Shown: positions 38,498 through 47,948, counted from the stretch's first letter. The stretch: 64,000 nucleotides of DNA from Lysinibacillus sp. KCTC 33748 (GCF_002237755.1 NZ_MWSJ01000022.1:19638-83637); one strand, 5' to 3'. Made by a program: numbers and translations. Notes: generated by a model from the sequence alone, not told the origin.

Positions 38498-38543
38498 AAA
38501 AGAGCAGCAATGCTTGTTTAATCTCTGCATACTGCTCTTTTTT
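38498..38543 (+). terminator. Terminator after the NUDIX gene
   Basis: AAAAGAGCAG pairs with CTGCTCTTTTTT, with an inner ATGC/GCAT pairing. The downstream T tract is on the plus strand; a family 1 repeat starts twelve bases later. Confidence 0.8.
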
Positions 38544-38554
38544 GACTTTCATAT

Positions 38555-38911
38555 CAATTATGCCTCGGCATAATTGTGTCCGGAATCAGCTTTGTGCTTA
38601 GGCCTGCAGATGTTTTTTGTGCGAAAGCGCGGTGCTAACGTAGCGTCAGCAACACGAGGGACGACACGATGTCGGTCATTTCGGTAATGCCATAGGACGT
38701 GGCGTTTTTACCGATGCAGGTCAGTTAGCCGCTATCGCATGGATGCGATGGTTTTCGGCTAACAACCCCTAAGAACTCCTTTCCGATTCCGTGACATCCG
38801 CCGGAGGCTTTGGGCCAACACGATGTTGGTCACTCAGTCGTTGCCATAGGACGTGGCGTTCTTAGATTGAGTTCCTCTATTTCAGCGGATGTTTTTGCTG
38901 AAAGAAGTTAA
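38555..38911 (+). repeat. Structured intergenic repeat, family 1, copy 6 (full length)
   Basis: The reference full-length form, 357 bp: CAATTATGCC-TC-GGCATAATTG, CTTAGGCCTGCAGATG, GCTAACGTAGCGTCAGC, the CGACACGATGTCG and GTGGC module, TAGCC...ATCGCAT-GG-ATGCGAT...GGCTA, CCGCCGG, then a second CCAACA-CGA-TGTTGG and GTGGC module and the right-end hairpin TTTCAGC...GCTGAAA with AGAAGTTAAA. It overlaps the stop codon of the adjacent leftward oxidoreductase gene and is nearly identical to the inverted copy at 45801-46159. Confidence 0.92.
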
Positions 38912-40260
38912 AGCCATTTTCTATTTGGTGGAATACTTTGAGGAAAATTAAATACATTAAACGGATCGTATTTTCCCTTTACTTCCCTAAGCATTCTAAG
39001 ATTACGACCATAATAGGCAGTTGGCCAATCTTTTATAAAACGATCTGGGAAATTCACATAATCACCAGTAGTGAACGGTGAAAGAGCCCGCCTTAAATTC
39101 TCTACCCATTGAATATTTTTTTCTTCCTCTTTAGGCTTTTTCCACGAAGTAATATACTCCTGAGCAATTAAAGCATTTCTATAATAATAAGCTGTTCGAC
39201 TTGATGCAATTTGACTTACTGCTCCTCTAAGCGATTGCTGCCAAATGGACGCATTTCTATTGGGTGCGTTAGATAAAAATTCTTTCATTTGTACAATGGC
39301 AGCATGAGGGAATGGCCTTTCAATAAAGGACCCTGACCTTTTACGAAGAGCTGGTTTATTGCCGCTCGGTAAGTCAAAAAATTCTACAGCTTTAATATAC
39401 GGTACTTCCTTTATCCATATGCTCGTTGGTGAGCCTGTTTTTCTTATAGGTCGGAGTAGTTTCTTTAGCTCAGATGCTGTACCTATAAATTCACCTTGAG
39501 CTACAATTTCTCCAACTTCCTTTGATTTAAGCTCAATCTGTGAAGTCAAGCGTTCATCTGTATAGGGTGCCCATTTTTGCCATGCGTCAAAGGCTCGTTC
39601 AAAATCTTCCCATCCCCATGTAATGGAGAAAATCGATACGTTTGAAATAGGATGCAGTTTAAATGTAAGTGCTGTAACGATGCCAAAATTCCCACCGCCT
39701 CCGCCACAACTCGCCCAAAATAAATCACTATTTCTCTGCTTGTCAGCTTGGATTACTTCAGCCCCTTCATGACCACTTGCAACAACCATTTCAACTTCTA
39801 GCAGATTGTCGCATGTTAGCCCAAATGGACGAGATAGCATACCAATCCCTCCACCAAGCGCCAAACCAACAACCCCTACACTACCTTCAGTTCCTGCCGG
39901 GATTGTAAAACCATTTTCCCATAATACTCGATACACTTTTCCTAAATTAGCACCCGCTTCAATTCTCGCTGTCATATCTTTCTGGTTAATTGTTATTTCA
40001 TTCATTTCACTAACATCTATAACAAGACCTTCATTTAGTAATGAATAATTTTCATAGTTATGTCTCCCACTTCTGATTCGAAATGGTTCGTTATTTTCTC
40101 TCGCCCATCTTAATGCATGGATAACGTCTTTCGCCTTTTGACAAAATACAATAATACTCGGAAAATTAGGATCATTTAAATTATTATTTGTTCTTGCTTG
40201 CTCATAGTCCGGATCTTTAGGGGTAACAATTCTTCCTGTGAGCTTTACTTTCTTCAACAT
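38908..40260 (-). CDS. FAD-linked oxidoreductase, berberine-bridge type
   Basis: A PCMH-type FAD-binding domain (residues 30-200) with RSGRHNYENYSL, whose His is the usual 8-alpha FAD attachment site, and SVGVVGLALGGGIGMLSR, then a C-terminal BBE segment (YYGRNLRMLREVKGKYDPFNVF). Secreted or spore-coat members of this type exist in Bacillus (for example CotQ), but no signal peptide is visible here. Substrate is unknown. 450 aa. Its stop codon is inside the right end of a repeat element. Confidence 0.88.
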   Translation of the reverse strand: MLKKVKLTGRIVTPKDPDYEQARTNNNLNDPNFPSIIVFCQKAKDVIHALRWARENNEPFRIRSGRHNYENYSLLNEGLVIDVSEMNEITINQKDMTARIEAGANLGKVYRVLWENGFTIPAGTEGSVGVVGLALGGGIGMLSRPFGLTCDNLLEVEMVVASGHEGAEVIQADKQRNSDLFWASCGGGGGNFGIVTALTFKLHPISNVSIFSITWGWEDFERAFDAWQKWAPYTDERLTSQIELKSKEVGEIVAQGEFIGTASELKKLLRPIRKTGSPTSIWIKEVPYIKAVEFFDLPSGNKPALRKRSGSFIERPFPHAAIVQMKEFLSNAPNRNASIWQQSLRGAVSQIASSRTAYYYRNALIAQEYITSWKKPKEEEKNIQWVENLRRALSPFTTGDYVNFPDRFIKDWPTAYYGRNLRMLREVKGKYDPFNVFNFPQSIPPNRKWL

Positions 40261-40425
40261 ACAGCTCCTCTCTCAAATGATGCATTGCATATGTTTTATC
40301 CTATGCATATCACTTCGAAAGAATATGAAGTTTGCAATTTTTATCACATAAAAATGAAAGATAAATGCTCATTCCCTTTATTCATACATATGATGCTATA
40401 TTGAAACCACTAAGGAGGTGTCCTA

Positions 40426-41841
40426 ATGATTATTCATGTGGTGAGCGCTGGTGAAACGCTTTGGCAAATTGCAAACAGCTATTCCGTACCTATCAATTCC
40501 ATTATCCAATTAAACGCTTTATCTAATCCAAATCAATTAGTAATCGGACAATCACTCGTTATCCCTTCTCCTTACACAACCCATATTGTAAAAAGGGGTG
40601 ATACCTTATGGTCAATCTCCCAACAATATGGGGTGTCTATGCAATCGATTATCACAGAAAACCATTTAACGAATCCAGATGTTTTAACACCTGGCACTAG
40701 ACTAATTATTCCACCCACTACACATATTGTGCTACCAGGGGAGACTTTATCGCAAATTGCCACGCAATATGGAACGACTGTGCAAGCAATTGTTTTAGAA
40801 AATGAAATTTCAAATCCAAACATGATTTACGCTGGTACGCATTTGATTATCCCGAGAGCAAAGCCTTCCATTGAAGTAAATGCTTATACGTATGAAGAGC
40901 CTAAAGAAGCTGTGCAGTCGATAAACGCGGTTGGTCATCTACTAACTTATTTTAGCCCCTTTGCTTATATGGTGAAGGAGGATGGAACACTACAGCCTAT
41001 AAAGGATAAAGAAATGATTGATGCTGCCATTGCCAAAAACGTCACTCCTATGCTGACACTTACGAATTTCTCTTCCACAGAAGCCGGTTCCAACTTATCA
41101 CATGTTATTTTATCTAGTGCAGAATTAAGGAAAAAGGTCATCGACAACACTTTACAAGTGATGCAGGAAAAGGGCTATAAAGTTCTAAACGTCGATTTTG
41201 AAAACGTTCTTCCGGCAGATCGGGAAAATTATAACATTTTCCTCCAATTAGCTGTTGATACTCTTCATCCAAAAGGATTCCTAGTATCAACGGCACTTGC
41301 GCCAAAAACGAGTGCAACGCAGGCAGGCACTTTATATGAGGCACATGATTATGAAGCACACGGAAGAATTGCAGACTTTGTTATTTTGATGACATATGAG
41401 TGGGGATATCGACTTGGTCCACCACAAGCAATTTCACCTATTAACGAAATGAGAAAAGTTGTGGAATATGCATTATCAGTTATGCCTGCTGACAAAATAT
41501 TTTTAGGCTTTCAAATTTATGCTCGCGATTGGCTTCTACCGCATGTTAAAGGTCAAGAGGCAGAAACATTTAGCTCCCAAGAAGCACTTAACAGAGCAAG
41601 AAAATATGGCGCAACCATTCAATATGATAGGACCGCACAGTCACCGTATTTCCGTTATGTCGATGAACAAGGTAGAAATCATGAGGTATGGTTTGAAGAT
41701 GCTAGAAGTGCACAAGCTAAGTTTGACATGACGAAGCAATATAATCTTCGAGGTATAAGTTATTGGGCATTAGGTTTTCCTTTCCCTCAAAACTGGGCGC
41801 TATTAAATAATGATTTTTCCATTAAAAAAGTTTCATTATAA
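40426..41841 (+). CDS. LysM/GH18 glycosylase, SleL (YaaH)-like
   Basis: Three LysM domains (residues about 3-46, 52-95 and 98-141) followed by a GH18 fold to the end. The GH18 strand-4 motif is KVLNVDFENVLPADRENY, with the D-x-E pair. Related SleL/YaaH proteins are spore-associated N-acetylglucosaminidases that cut cortex fragments during germination; they usually carry two LysM domains, so three is slightly unusual. No signal peptide, which is normal for spore-localised members. AAGGAGGTG gives a strong ribosome-binding site. Confidence 0.87.
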   Translation: MIIHVVSAGETLWQIANSYSVPINSIIQLNALSNPNQLVIGQSLVIPSPYTTHIVKRGDTLWSISQQYGVSMQSIITENHLTNPDVLTPGTRLIIPPTTHIVLPGETLSQIATQYGTTVQAIVLENEISNPNMIYAGTHLIIPRAKPSIEVNAYTYEEPKEAVQSINAVGHLLTYFSPFAYMVKEDGTLQPIKDKEMIDAAIAKNVTPMLTLTNFSSTEAGSNLSHVILSSAELRKKVIDNTLQVMQEKGYKVLNVDFENVLPADRENYNIFLQLAVDTLHPKGFLVSTALAPKTSATQAGTLYEAHDYEAHGRIADFVILMTYEWGYRLGPPQAISPINEMRKVVEYALSVMPADKIFLGFQIYARDWLLPHVKGQEAETFSSQEALNRARKYGATIQYDRTAQSPYFRYVDEQGRNHEVWFEDARSAQAKFDMTKQYNLRGISYWALGFPFPQNWALLNNDFSIKKVSL

Positions 41842-42065
41842 AACGTGGGGTGATTTCGCTAGACTAGATGCTTTCTAGAATGTCCGATGTGCGGTTTTAC
41901 GAAGGTGTTATTATGACTTAGTTTGCGCATTTAAGGCTTTATTATTAACCCAAAAAGTTCTAAACATTTCTACAATAAATTCTTACCTTTCCCTATTTTT
42001 TCCCATGATAAAAAATCAAATCAAAGCCATATTAAGAAATATCAAAACGAAAGGAGAAACTAAAC

Positions 42066-42227
42066 ATGGGAAGAGACAATAAGCAAGGCCAAAGCGCTAA
42101 CAAGGGGTCATTACCTCAAACACCAAAAAAACAAAAAATAGCACCAAACAAAGTTAGTGAAGAATTTTCTCAAGAGTTTATGAACCTGATTAATACGGTT
42201 ACTAAAGAAGGTAAGACAAAAAAATAA
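42066..42227 (+). CDS. Small basic hydrophilic protein, 53 aa, SASP-like
   Basis: ATG at 42066 nine bases after AAAGGAG opens MGRDNKQGQSANKGSLPQTP; the second half has EEFSQEFMNLINTV and a Lys-rich end. Many Lys, Gln, Asn and Ser residues and lack of Cys and Trp give it the look of minor spore core proteins, but I do not recognise the family. It lies 13 bp before an sspH-type gene and likely shares its transcript and sporulation timing. The 220 bp upstream to the LysM gene shows no other gene. Confidence 0.65.
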   Translation: MGRDNKQGQSANKGSLPQTPKKQKIAPNKVSEEFSQEFMNLINTVTKEGKTKK

Positions 42228-42240
42228 GGGGGGGCTTCAA

Positions 42241-42432
42241 TTGGATTTTGAACGTGCACAAGAAATTGTCGCCTCACCAAAAGAATATGAAGTAAGCTAT
42301 AATGGCGTATCAATCTGGATTGACAAGCTTCACGATGATGGTAAAACAGCAACTGTTCATTTACGGCGTTCTTTAGAGGAACGATCCGAAGTGGACATAG
42401 GAGAATTAAAAGAAGAATACCTCGCACATTAA
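42241..42432 (+). CDS. sspH: H-type small acid-soluble spore protein
   Basis: 63 residues from a TTG start, behind GGGGGG: MDFERAQEIVASPKEYEVSY with GVSIWIDKL and TATVHLR after it, the pattern of the SspH family (MxxxRAQEIxxSP...V.Y.G..I.I). Minor DNA-associated spore core protein, expected to be expressed in the forespore. A terminator follows within 10 bp. Confidence 0.88.
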   Translation: MDFERAQEIVASPKEYEVSYNGVSIWIDKLHDDGKTATVHLRRSLEERSEVDIGELKEEYLAH

Positions 42433-42434
42433 AT

Positions 42435-42481
42435 AAAAAAACTGCTTACTTTCAATGATGAAATTGAAGTAAGCAGTTTTT
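42435..42481 (+). terminator. Terminator after sspH
   Basis: AAAAACTGCTTACTT...CAAT pairs with ATTG.AAGTAAGCAGTTTTT around GATGAA; T tract on the plus strand. Confidence 0.9.
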
Positions 42482-42581
42482 ATGTTGAGAAAAACTATTT
42501 CAATGAATTAAGGCAAGTATCCTATCTAAAAAAGTATTGTAATTCGGTAAAATGAGTGTTTATTCTGGCATGTCATCCCAA

Positions 42582-42732
42582 TTTCTATCCGTAGTTTTGG
42601 CGGTTCTATCCACGAATTTGGCGGTTCTATCCACGATTTCGAGGGTTCTATCCACGATTGGCCGTTCTATCCGTCGCTTTGACTCTACTTTCCGTCGCTC
42701 TGGCTCTTCTTCCCGTCGCTCTATTTCCCGCC
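42582..42732 (+). repeat. 21-bp tandem array, second locus
   Basis: Four units of GGTTCTATCCACGATTTTGGC type, then units of GCTCTACTTTCCGTCGCTCTG type, as at 20.46-20.65 kb. It fills the space between the sspH terminator and the 3' end of the EAL protein gene. Confidence 0.85.
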
Positions 42733-42747
42733 TCTATAAGCCTAACT

Positions 42748-44910
42748 TTATATTACGAAATCCTCTTCATATTTAAACTCTTTTAAAACATCTCTTGCTC
42801 GACTATGTAATTCGTGAAAGTTATTGGATATCTCTTCTGCGGAAATCGGCTTACTAAATAAATAGCCCTGAATATAATCGCAGCCACCGGCTATGAGGAA
42901 AGCAAGCTGCTCCACTTCTTCAATTCCTTCGGCAACAACCTTTAATCTTAAATGCTTTGCCATGGATAAAATCATAGAAACGAGCGCTTCATCATTTGGA
43001 TTATGTTGAATATTTCGTACGAAAGCCCGGTCAATTTTCAAACAATCAATCGGAAAATCTTTTAAATATGAAAGCGACGAATACCCTGTCCCAAAGTCAT
43101 CAACAGCGATTTGGATACCGATTTCCTTTAATTCATGAAGTAGCTGCGTAATTTGATCGATGTTCATCGTCATACTTTCCGTAATTTCTAATTGTAAGTA
43201 TTTTGGTTCTAATTTTGTACATTGTAAAATTTCTTGTACCATATGCACTAAGTCTTGCTGGAATAATTGTCCGATAGATAAATTTACGGCAACCTTCATC
43301 GGTGGCAAACCTTGCTCCCTCCATATTTTTGCTTGAGCGCACGCCGTCTCTAAAATCCATTTCCCTAAAGGAATAATTAGGCCAGATTCTTCTGCAATTG
43401 GGATAAACAACTCAGGTGAAACAAATCCGCGAGTTGGATGACGCCAACGTACTAGTGCTTCTACAGAGTCAATATTACCCGTTTTTAAATTTACTTGTGG
43501 CTGAAAATCTAAGTAAAATTCTTCATTAGCTAATGCTTTATGGAGCTCTTGTTCAAGCAATAGACGATCAGCAAGACCATTTGACATATCCGGCTTATAA
43601 AAGAGAACTCTTTGAGGTATTTGGCTCGCTTCCCTCATTGCTAACTGAGCATGCATTAAAAGCTCTTCACCTGAGCAATTTTCTTCACGCGGGGCAATTC
43701 CAATATTAAGATTACCGGTGAGTGTGAATAGTTGTACTTGCAATGGTCTTTTCATAGCGCTCTTCAAATTCAAGCAAAATTGTACTAACTCCTCTCTCGT
43801 CTTCACATGATTAATATAAATAATAAACTGCCCTTCAAGAAGCTTTGTTGCAAAATAATGAGGTGGTAATATAGCTTGAATTCTCTCTGCTACAAGCTTC
43901 ATCATGGTATTAGAATAATTAATACCTATAGATGAGCGGATAGCGGCAAGGCGATCAATCTCAATCGCAATGATTGCTTTTTGACGACTATTGTCTTGTA
44001 AATCCTCTTTTAAAGTTTTCAATAATAAATGTTCATTTGGAAGCTTTGTAATGTCATCGTGAAAAGCTTGAAAATGAAGCTCCTGCTGCGAATACTCAAG
44101 ATCTCGCTTTATTTTTAGAAGTTGCTGAAATGGTTTTTCAACAGTTGTATAGTAAATGGCTTTTAGGAAAAAGAAGAATGCAAAAAATTGATAAATTAAT
44201 GCTGAAAGGCCCCAAATTGATTTCAAATCTTTGATGAACGCAAAGAAAATATCACTAATAATTAAATACATTGCTGCGCTAATAAGCCACATAACTCGTT
44301 TAGGCAACTCTTTTTTATACTTACTTAAAATCACTATCGTTACACCTTGTAAGACAGCAGACAATAAATGAACAATAGCGCTTGCTTCCAGTAACAATTG
44401 TTCTTCGAGTAAAAAATATTTTGAAGAGAGATACACTAGAAAAAGACTAAGTAGTACAAATAATAAGGAACTGCTATATGTATAATTACGATCTTTCATT
44501 GTTAAGCGTTTTTTTCGCTTTAATATAATAAAGAGAAAACCGATTGATAAGCATAAACGCATTATTAAATCCAACCATATTTCCAAATATAGTGTTTCAG
44601 CCATTGGATATTGAGCCAATGCCAAGTTCACTAATTCAAACAAGGCGATGATAAAAAATAAATTACCTATGTATAATGTTTGATTCGATAATAAATGCGA
44701 AAAAACGAGCCACGATTGAATAGCGATTGCCATTGTAAATACAATAATTAGTACTTGTATAATCAAGTTCAAACAAATATAACTTTCTTCGTTAAAAGAA
44801 CCAAGTACTTGATTACTTAAACCTAACAATGGTAACACTAGCAATAGTGGCAATACTATATACCAAATCTCTTTCTGTTTTATCTCAAATTGATTCAACC
44901 TATTCTCCAA
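42748..44910 (-). CDS. Membrane GGDEF/EAL protein, probable c-di-GMP phosphodiesterase
   Basis: Residues 15-250 hold about seven or eight hydrophobic segments. A GGDEF-type domain (about 275-440) is degenerate: the active-site position reads LEGQF (358-362). The EAL domain (about 450-700) is intact: EALVRW (484-489), NLSIGQ, EITESM, DDFGTGYSSL (604-613), KIDRAFV, EGIE and QGYLFSKP. So hydrolysis, not synthesis, of c-di-GMP is the likely activity, with the GGDEF part as a possible GTP sensor. The membrane part may sense a signal; I do not recognise its family. Monocistronic. Confidence 0.88.
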   Translation of the reverse strand: MENRLNQFEIKQKEIWYIVLPLLLVLPLLGLSNQVLGSFNEESYICLNLIIQVLIIVFTMAIAIQSWLVFSHLLSNQTLYIGNLFFIIALFELVNLALAQYPMAETLYLEIWLDLIMRLCLSIGFLFIILKRKKRLTMKDRNYTYSSSLLFVLLSLFLVYLSSKYFLLEEQLLLEASAIVHLLSAVLQGVTIVILSKYKKELPKRVMWLISAAMYLIISDIFFAFIKDLKSIWGLSALIYQFFAFFFFLKAIYYTTVEKPFQQLLKIKRDLEYSQQELHFQAFHDDITKLPNEHLLLKTLKEDLQDNSRQKAIIAIEIDRLAAIRSSIGINYSNTMMKLVAERIQAILPPHYFATKLLEGQFIIYINHVKTREELVQFCLNLKSAMKRPLQVQLFTLTGNLNIGIAPREENCSGEELLMHAQLAMREASQIPQRVLFYKPDMSNGLADRLLLEQELHKALANEEFYLDFQPQVNLKTGNIDSVEALVRWRHPTRGFVSPELFIPIAEESGLIIPLGKWILETACAQAKIWREQGLPPMKVAVNLSIGQLFQQDLVHMVQEILQCTKLEPKYLQLEITESMTMNIDQITQLLHELKEIGIQIAVDDFGTGYSSLSYLKDFPIDCLKIDRAFVRNIQHNPNDEALVSMILSMAKHLRLKVVAEGIEEVEQLAFLIAGGCDYIQGYLFSKPISAEEISNNFHELHSRARDVLKEFKYEEDFVI

Positions 44911-45108
44911 CAGAAACCCTCCATACCAATATATATCAAATTAGATAGGTAATATGTTCTATCCAAAGGAAATATAAAATTAAAAATTGTATTTTTCTTT
45001 GACTTCTTACAAATCATAGCATTTTTATTGGAAATTGTATGCAAATTTAAAAAGTATGCCAATATTCATTTTTCACTGATATTAGCATACCTTTAATGCT
45101 TTATAGTA

Positions 45109-45630
45109 CTATTCTTCTATAGAATTTAACAAGTCACGAAGCTTAATCATTATTCTTGTACGTCTTTTTTTAACTGCCTCGACAGATACACCTAGTTCTT
45201 TAGCAATTTCCAAGTAACTATAACCTTCTACATAAAAAAGTAGTATTATTTTTCCTTCCTCTAATTTCAAATGAGACATAAACCATTCTAAAAGAGCTGG
45301 ATTTCTATCACCTATATCACGATCTCGAATATAATTTATCGTTTCATGATCCACAAGTGTATTCATATTTTCAAAACTCTTTTCCTTTGAAAGCTCTTTT
45401 AAAATTTCTCCTTTAACGGTTGTATAAATATAAGCAGAAAACAGTCCTTTTGTTTGATCTGCTTTACGCCAAGCATTCCACACGGCTATGGATGCTATAT
45501 GACGATAATACTCAAAATCCTTATAAATTTGGCACTTTAACAAAATCGACGTGATCATCGGCTGGACTAATTCTAATACTTCATCAAATGGTAGTTCAGG
45601 TGATAACTTATTATTATGCTGTGTTGTCAT
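45109..45630 (-). CDS. Sigma-70 family sigma factor, orphan
   Basis: A 173-residue small sigma factor. Region 2 occupies about residues 20-95 (YRHIASIAVWNAWRKADQTKG, FSAYIYTTVKGEILKEL) and region 4 about 105-170, with HTH GYSYLEIAKELGVSVEAVKKRRTRIMIKLR. I start at ATG 45630 (MTTQHNNK) behind AGGA; the frame is open to 45654. No anti-sigma gene lies beside it. It resembles ECF or phage-like small sigma factors; regulon unknown. Confidence 0.8.
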   Translation of the reverse strand: MTTQHNNKLSPELPFDEVLELVQPMITSILLKCQIYKDFEYYRHIASIAVWNAWRKADQTKGLFSAYIYTTVKGEILKELSKEKSFENMNTLVDHETINYIRDRDIGDRNPALLEWFMSHLKLEEGKIILLFYVEGYSYLEIAKELGVSVEAVKKRRTRIMIKLRDLLNSIEE

Positions 45631-45800
45631 CCTATTGTCCTGTCGACTGTGCACAGTCCATTATTCCTAGGTGCCTCTATCTTAGTTAATAGGCTACAAG
45701 CGTGTCGAACAGCCCTTTTAGTAATATGATCAGCAAGTTTTTATAGACACTTTTTAATATTTATACGCAACAATAGTATGATATTTTAAAAATGATATGT

Positions 45801-46159
45801 TTTAACTTCTTTCAGCAAAAACATCCGCTGAAATAGAGGAACTCAATCTAAGAACGCCACGTCCTGTGGCAACGACTGAGTGACCAACATCGTGTTGGCC
45901 CAAAGCCTCCGGCGGATGTCACGGAAATCGGAAAGGAGTTCACAGAGGATGTTAGCCTAAAATCATCGCATCCATGCGATAACGGCTAACTGACCTGCAT
46001 CGGTAAAAACGCCACGTCCTATGGCATTACCGAAATGACCGACATCGTGTCGGCCCTCGTGTTGCTGACGCTACGTTAGCACTGCGCTTTCGCACAAAAA
46101 ACATCTGCAGGTCTAAGCACAAAGCCGATTCCGGACGCAATTATGCCAAGGCATAATTG
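45801..46159 (-). repeat. Structured intergenic repeat, family 1, copy 7 (full length, inverted)
   Basis: On the minus strand the order and sequence follow copy 6 from CAATTATGCC to GCTGAAAGAAGTTAAA with few changes over about 358 bp. It includes both hairpin modules and TAGCC...ATCGCAT-GG-ATGCGAT...GGCTA. It lies between the sigma-factor gene and sspI and is the only copy whose right end is not next to a gene 3' end. Confidence 0.92.
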
Positions 46160-46222
46160 ATTTGTAATTCTATACATATTTCTTAAAGAGTTGGACAAAT
46201 TACTACTAAGGAGGCGAAATAG

Positions 46223-46432
46223 ATGAATTTTCAAATAAGAGATGCGATTACGACAAACGTACATGGACAATCAGCGGCTGAATTTAAAGATATTGTCGAG
46301 GATGCAATTAGCCGTGGTGAAGAGCATTTACTTCCAGGGCTTGGTGTGTTTTTCGAAAAATGGTGGCAGCAATCTAGTCCTGCTGAGCAGGATGCATTTA
46401 CCCAAAAATTAGAAAAAGCCTTTGCTCACTAA
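46223..46432 (+). CDS. sspI: Small acid-soluble spore protein I
   Basis: 69 residues, MNFQIRDAITTNVHGQSAAE at the start and GEEHLLPGLGVFFEKWWQ in the middle, matching B. subtilis SspI (71 aa) in layout. A forespore-expressed minor spore protein. AAGGAGG lies eight bases before the ATG. In B. subtilis it is the neighbour of ysgA; here about 8.7 kb separate them. Confidence 0.93.
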   Translation: MNFQIRDAITTNVHGQSAAEFKDIVEDAISRGEEHLLPGLGVFFEKWWQQSSPAEQDAFTQKLEKAFAH

Positions 46433-46509
46433 TTTTTTATAGCAGTTCATTCCATTTCCAATAAATGCATGATAAAGTTTAATTTATCAGAAAATTAGGA
46501 GGGATTGGA

Positions 46510-47889
46510 ATGACTGTTGCTGTAGAATTAATAGTAAATCAACTAAAAAAAGTTTTATCCGAAGAACAGGTGTCAACAAACGAAACGGTGCGACAGCTAC
46601 ATGGAAAGGATGAATCTCATCATACAATGAGCTTACCAGATGTCGTTGCCTTTCCTCGTTCCACGGCCGATGTCAGTGCCATCTTAAAAATTGCGCATGC
46701 GGAACGTGTACCAGTCGTACCTTTTGGTGTTGGCTCAAGTTTAGAAGGTAATGCAATTCCCATTGCAAATGGCATTTCTATCGATTTCTCTGAAATGAAT
46801 GCTATTTTAGAAATTCGACCAGATGACCTGCTAGTAAAAGTACAACCGGGTGTAACACGTGCCCAATTGAATAAAGAATTAAAAAAACATGGACTTCAAT
46901 TCACAGTTGACCCGGGTGCTGATGCGACACTAGGTGGAATGGCGGCAACGAATGCCAGCGGAACAACCGCAGTGCGTTATGGTGTTATGCGTGATCAAGT
47001 AAGAGATTTAGAGGTTGTACTCGCCGATGGTTCAGTCATTCATACCGGTAGCTTAGCAGCGAAGTCTTCTTCTGGTTATCACTTGAATGGCCTTTTCATT
47101 GGCTCTGAGGGTACGCTAGGTTGCTTTACAGAATTAACTTTACAAGTCTATGGTATACCCGAATTTGTATCGGCGGGACGTGCAGTTTTTGCGACATTTG
47201 GCGATGCTGTCAGTGCAGTAACCGCATTGCTGCAAGCGGGCATTTCAATTGGCCGTGTTGAACTGGTCGATGAAGCCTCTATTAAACAAGCAAATATTTA
47301 TAATGAAACATCCTATGACGAGAAACCAACACTATTTTTAGAATTTCACGGAAATGAAGCTGGTATGCATGCAGATATAGAATTTGCTAGAGAAATTTTT
47401 GCGGACTTTGGCTGTCTTTTTGTTGAATTTGAACATGACAATGCAGCTCGAAATAAACTATGGGAGGCGCGCCACTCATTGGCCTATGCATATATCCATG
47501 CCTATCCGGGAAAAAAGCTTATGTCGACTGATGTTTGTGTGCCGATATCTGTGCTTGCTGAGTCCGTTTTGTATGCTCGTGAACAGCTTGAGGATGTTGG
47601 TCTTGCAGGCGGAATTGTAGGTCACGTAGGAGACGGTAACTTCCACGCCTTGTTAATGTTAGACCCAAAAGATGCTGAGGAGCAAGCAAAAGCCAACCGC
47701 TTCAATGAACATATCGTCCAATTTGCTTTACTTCGTGGTGGCACTTGTACCGGTGAACATGGTGTTGGTATTGGGAAAATGAAATATCAGTCTACAGAGC
47801 ACGGAACATCTTTATTAGTGATGAAGAGCATAAAGGCAGCACTTGATCCACATAACATTATGAATCCAGGGAAGATTTTCAACTTATAA
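46510..47889 (+). CDS. glcD: FAD-linked 2-hydroxyacid dehydrogenase (GlcD/YsfC-like)
   Basis: Oxidises glycolate or D-lactate with FAD. The PCMH FAD domain covers about residues 40-220 (VPFGVGSSLEGNAIP, DPGADATLGGMAATNASGT, GSEGTLG), and the C-terminal FAD-oxidase domain has HVGDGNFHALLMLD and TGEHGVGIGKMKY. 459 aa. No partner GlcE/GlcF gene lies nearby, so a stand-alone D-lactate dehydrogenase is equally possible. Located beyond sspI as ysfC is in B. subtilis. Confidence 0.88.
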   Translation: MTVAVELIVNQLKKVLSEEQVSTNETVRQLHGKDESHHTMSLPDVVAFPRSTADVSAILKIAHAERVPVVPFGVGSSLEGNAIPIANGISIDFSEMNAILEIRPDDLLVKVQPGVTRAQLNKELKKHGLQFTVDPGADATLGGMAATNASGTTAVRYGVMRDQVRDLEVVLADGSVIHTGSLAAKSSSGYHLNGLFIGSEGTLGCFTELTLQVYGIPEFVSAGRAVFATFGDAVSAVTALLQAGISIGRVELVDEASIKQANIYNETSYDEKPTLFLEFHGNEAGMHADIEFAREIFADFGCLFVEFEHDNAARNKLWEARHSLAYAYIHAYPGKKLMSTDVCVPISVLAESVLYAREQLEDVGLAGGIVGHVGDGNFHALLMLDPKDAEEQAKANRFNEHIVQFALLRGGTCTGEHGVGIGKMKYQSTEHGTSLLVMKSIKAALDPHNIMNPGKIFNL

Positions 47890-47901
47890 GGTAGATACTT
47901 A

Positions 47902-47945
47902 AAACACGATCTCGCCATGAAAGGTGAGATCGTGTTTATTTTTGG
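47902..47945. terminator. Bidirectional terminator between glcD and the iron operon
   Basis: AAACACGATCTC.CC pairs with GG.GAGATCGTGTTT around ATGAAA; T-rich ends on the plus side, A-rich before it. It closes both convergent units. Confidence 0.88.
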
Positions 47946-47948
47946 AGA

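Noticed and set aside
45109..45654. Longer starts for several genes (sigma factor at 45654, argF at 62186, ysmA at 2184, zapA at 26275, fadR at 18174)
   Set aside because: In each case a better ribosome-binding site and family length favour the internal start given in the features.
46076..46270. Minus-strand open frame at the repeat/sspI junction
   Set aside because: It is a shadow of repeat copy 7 and sspI; no initiation signal.
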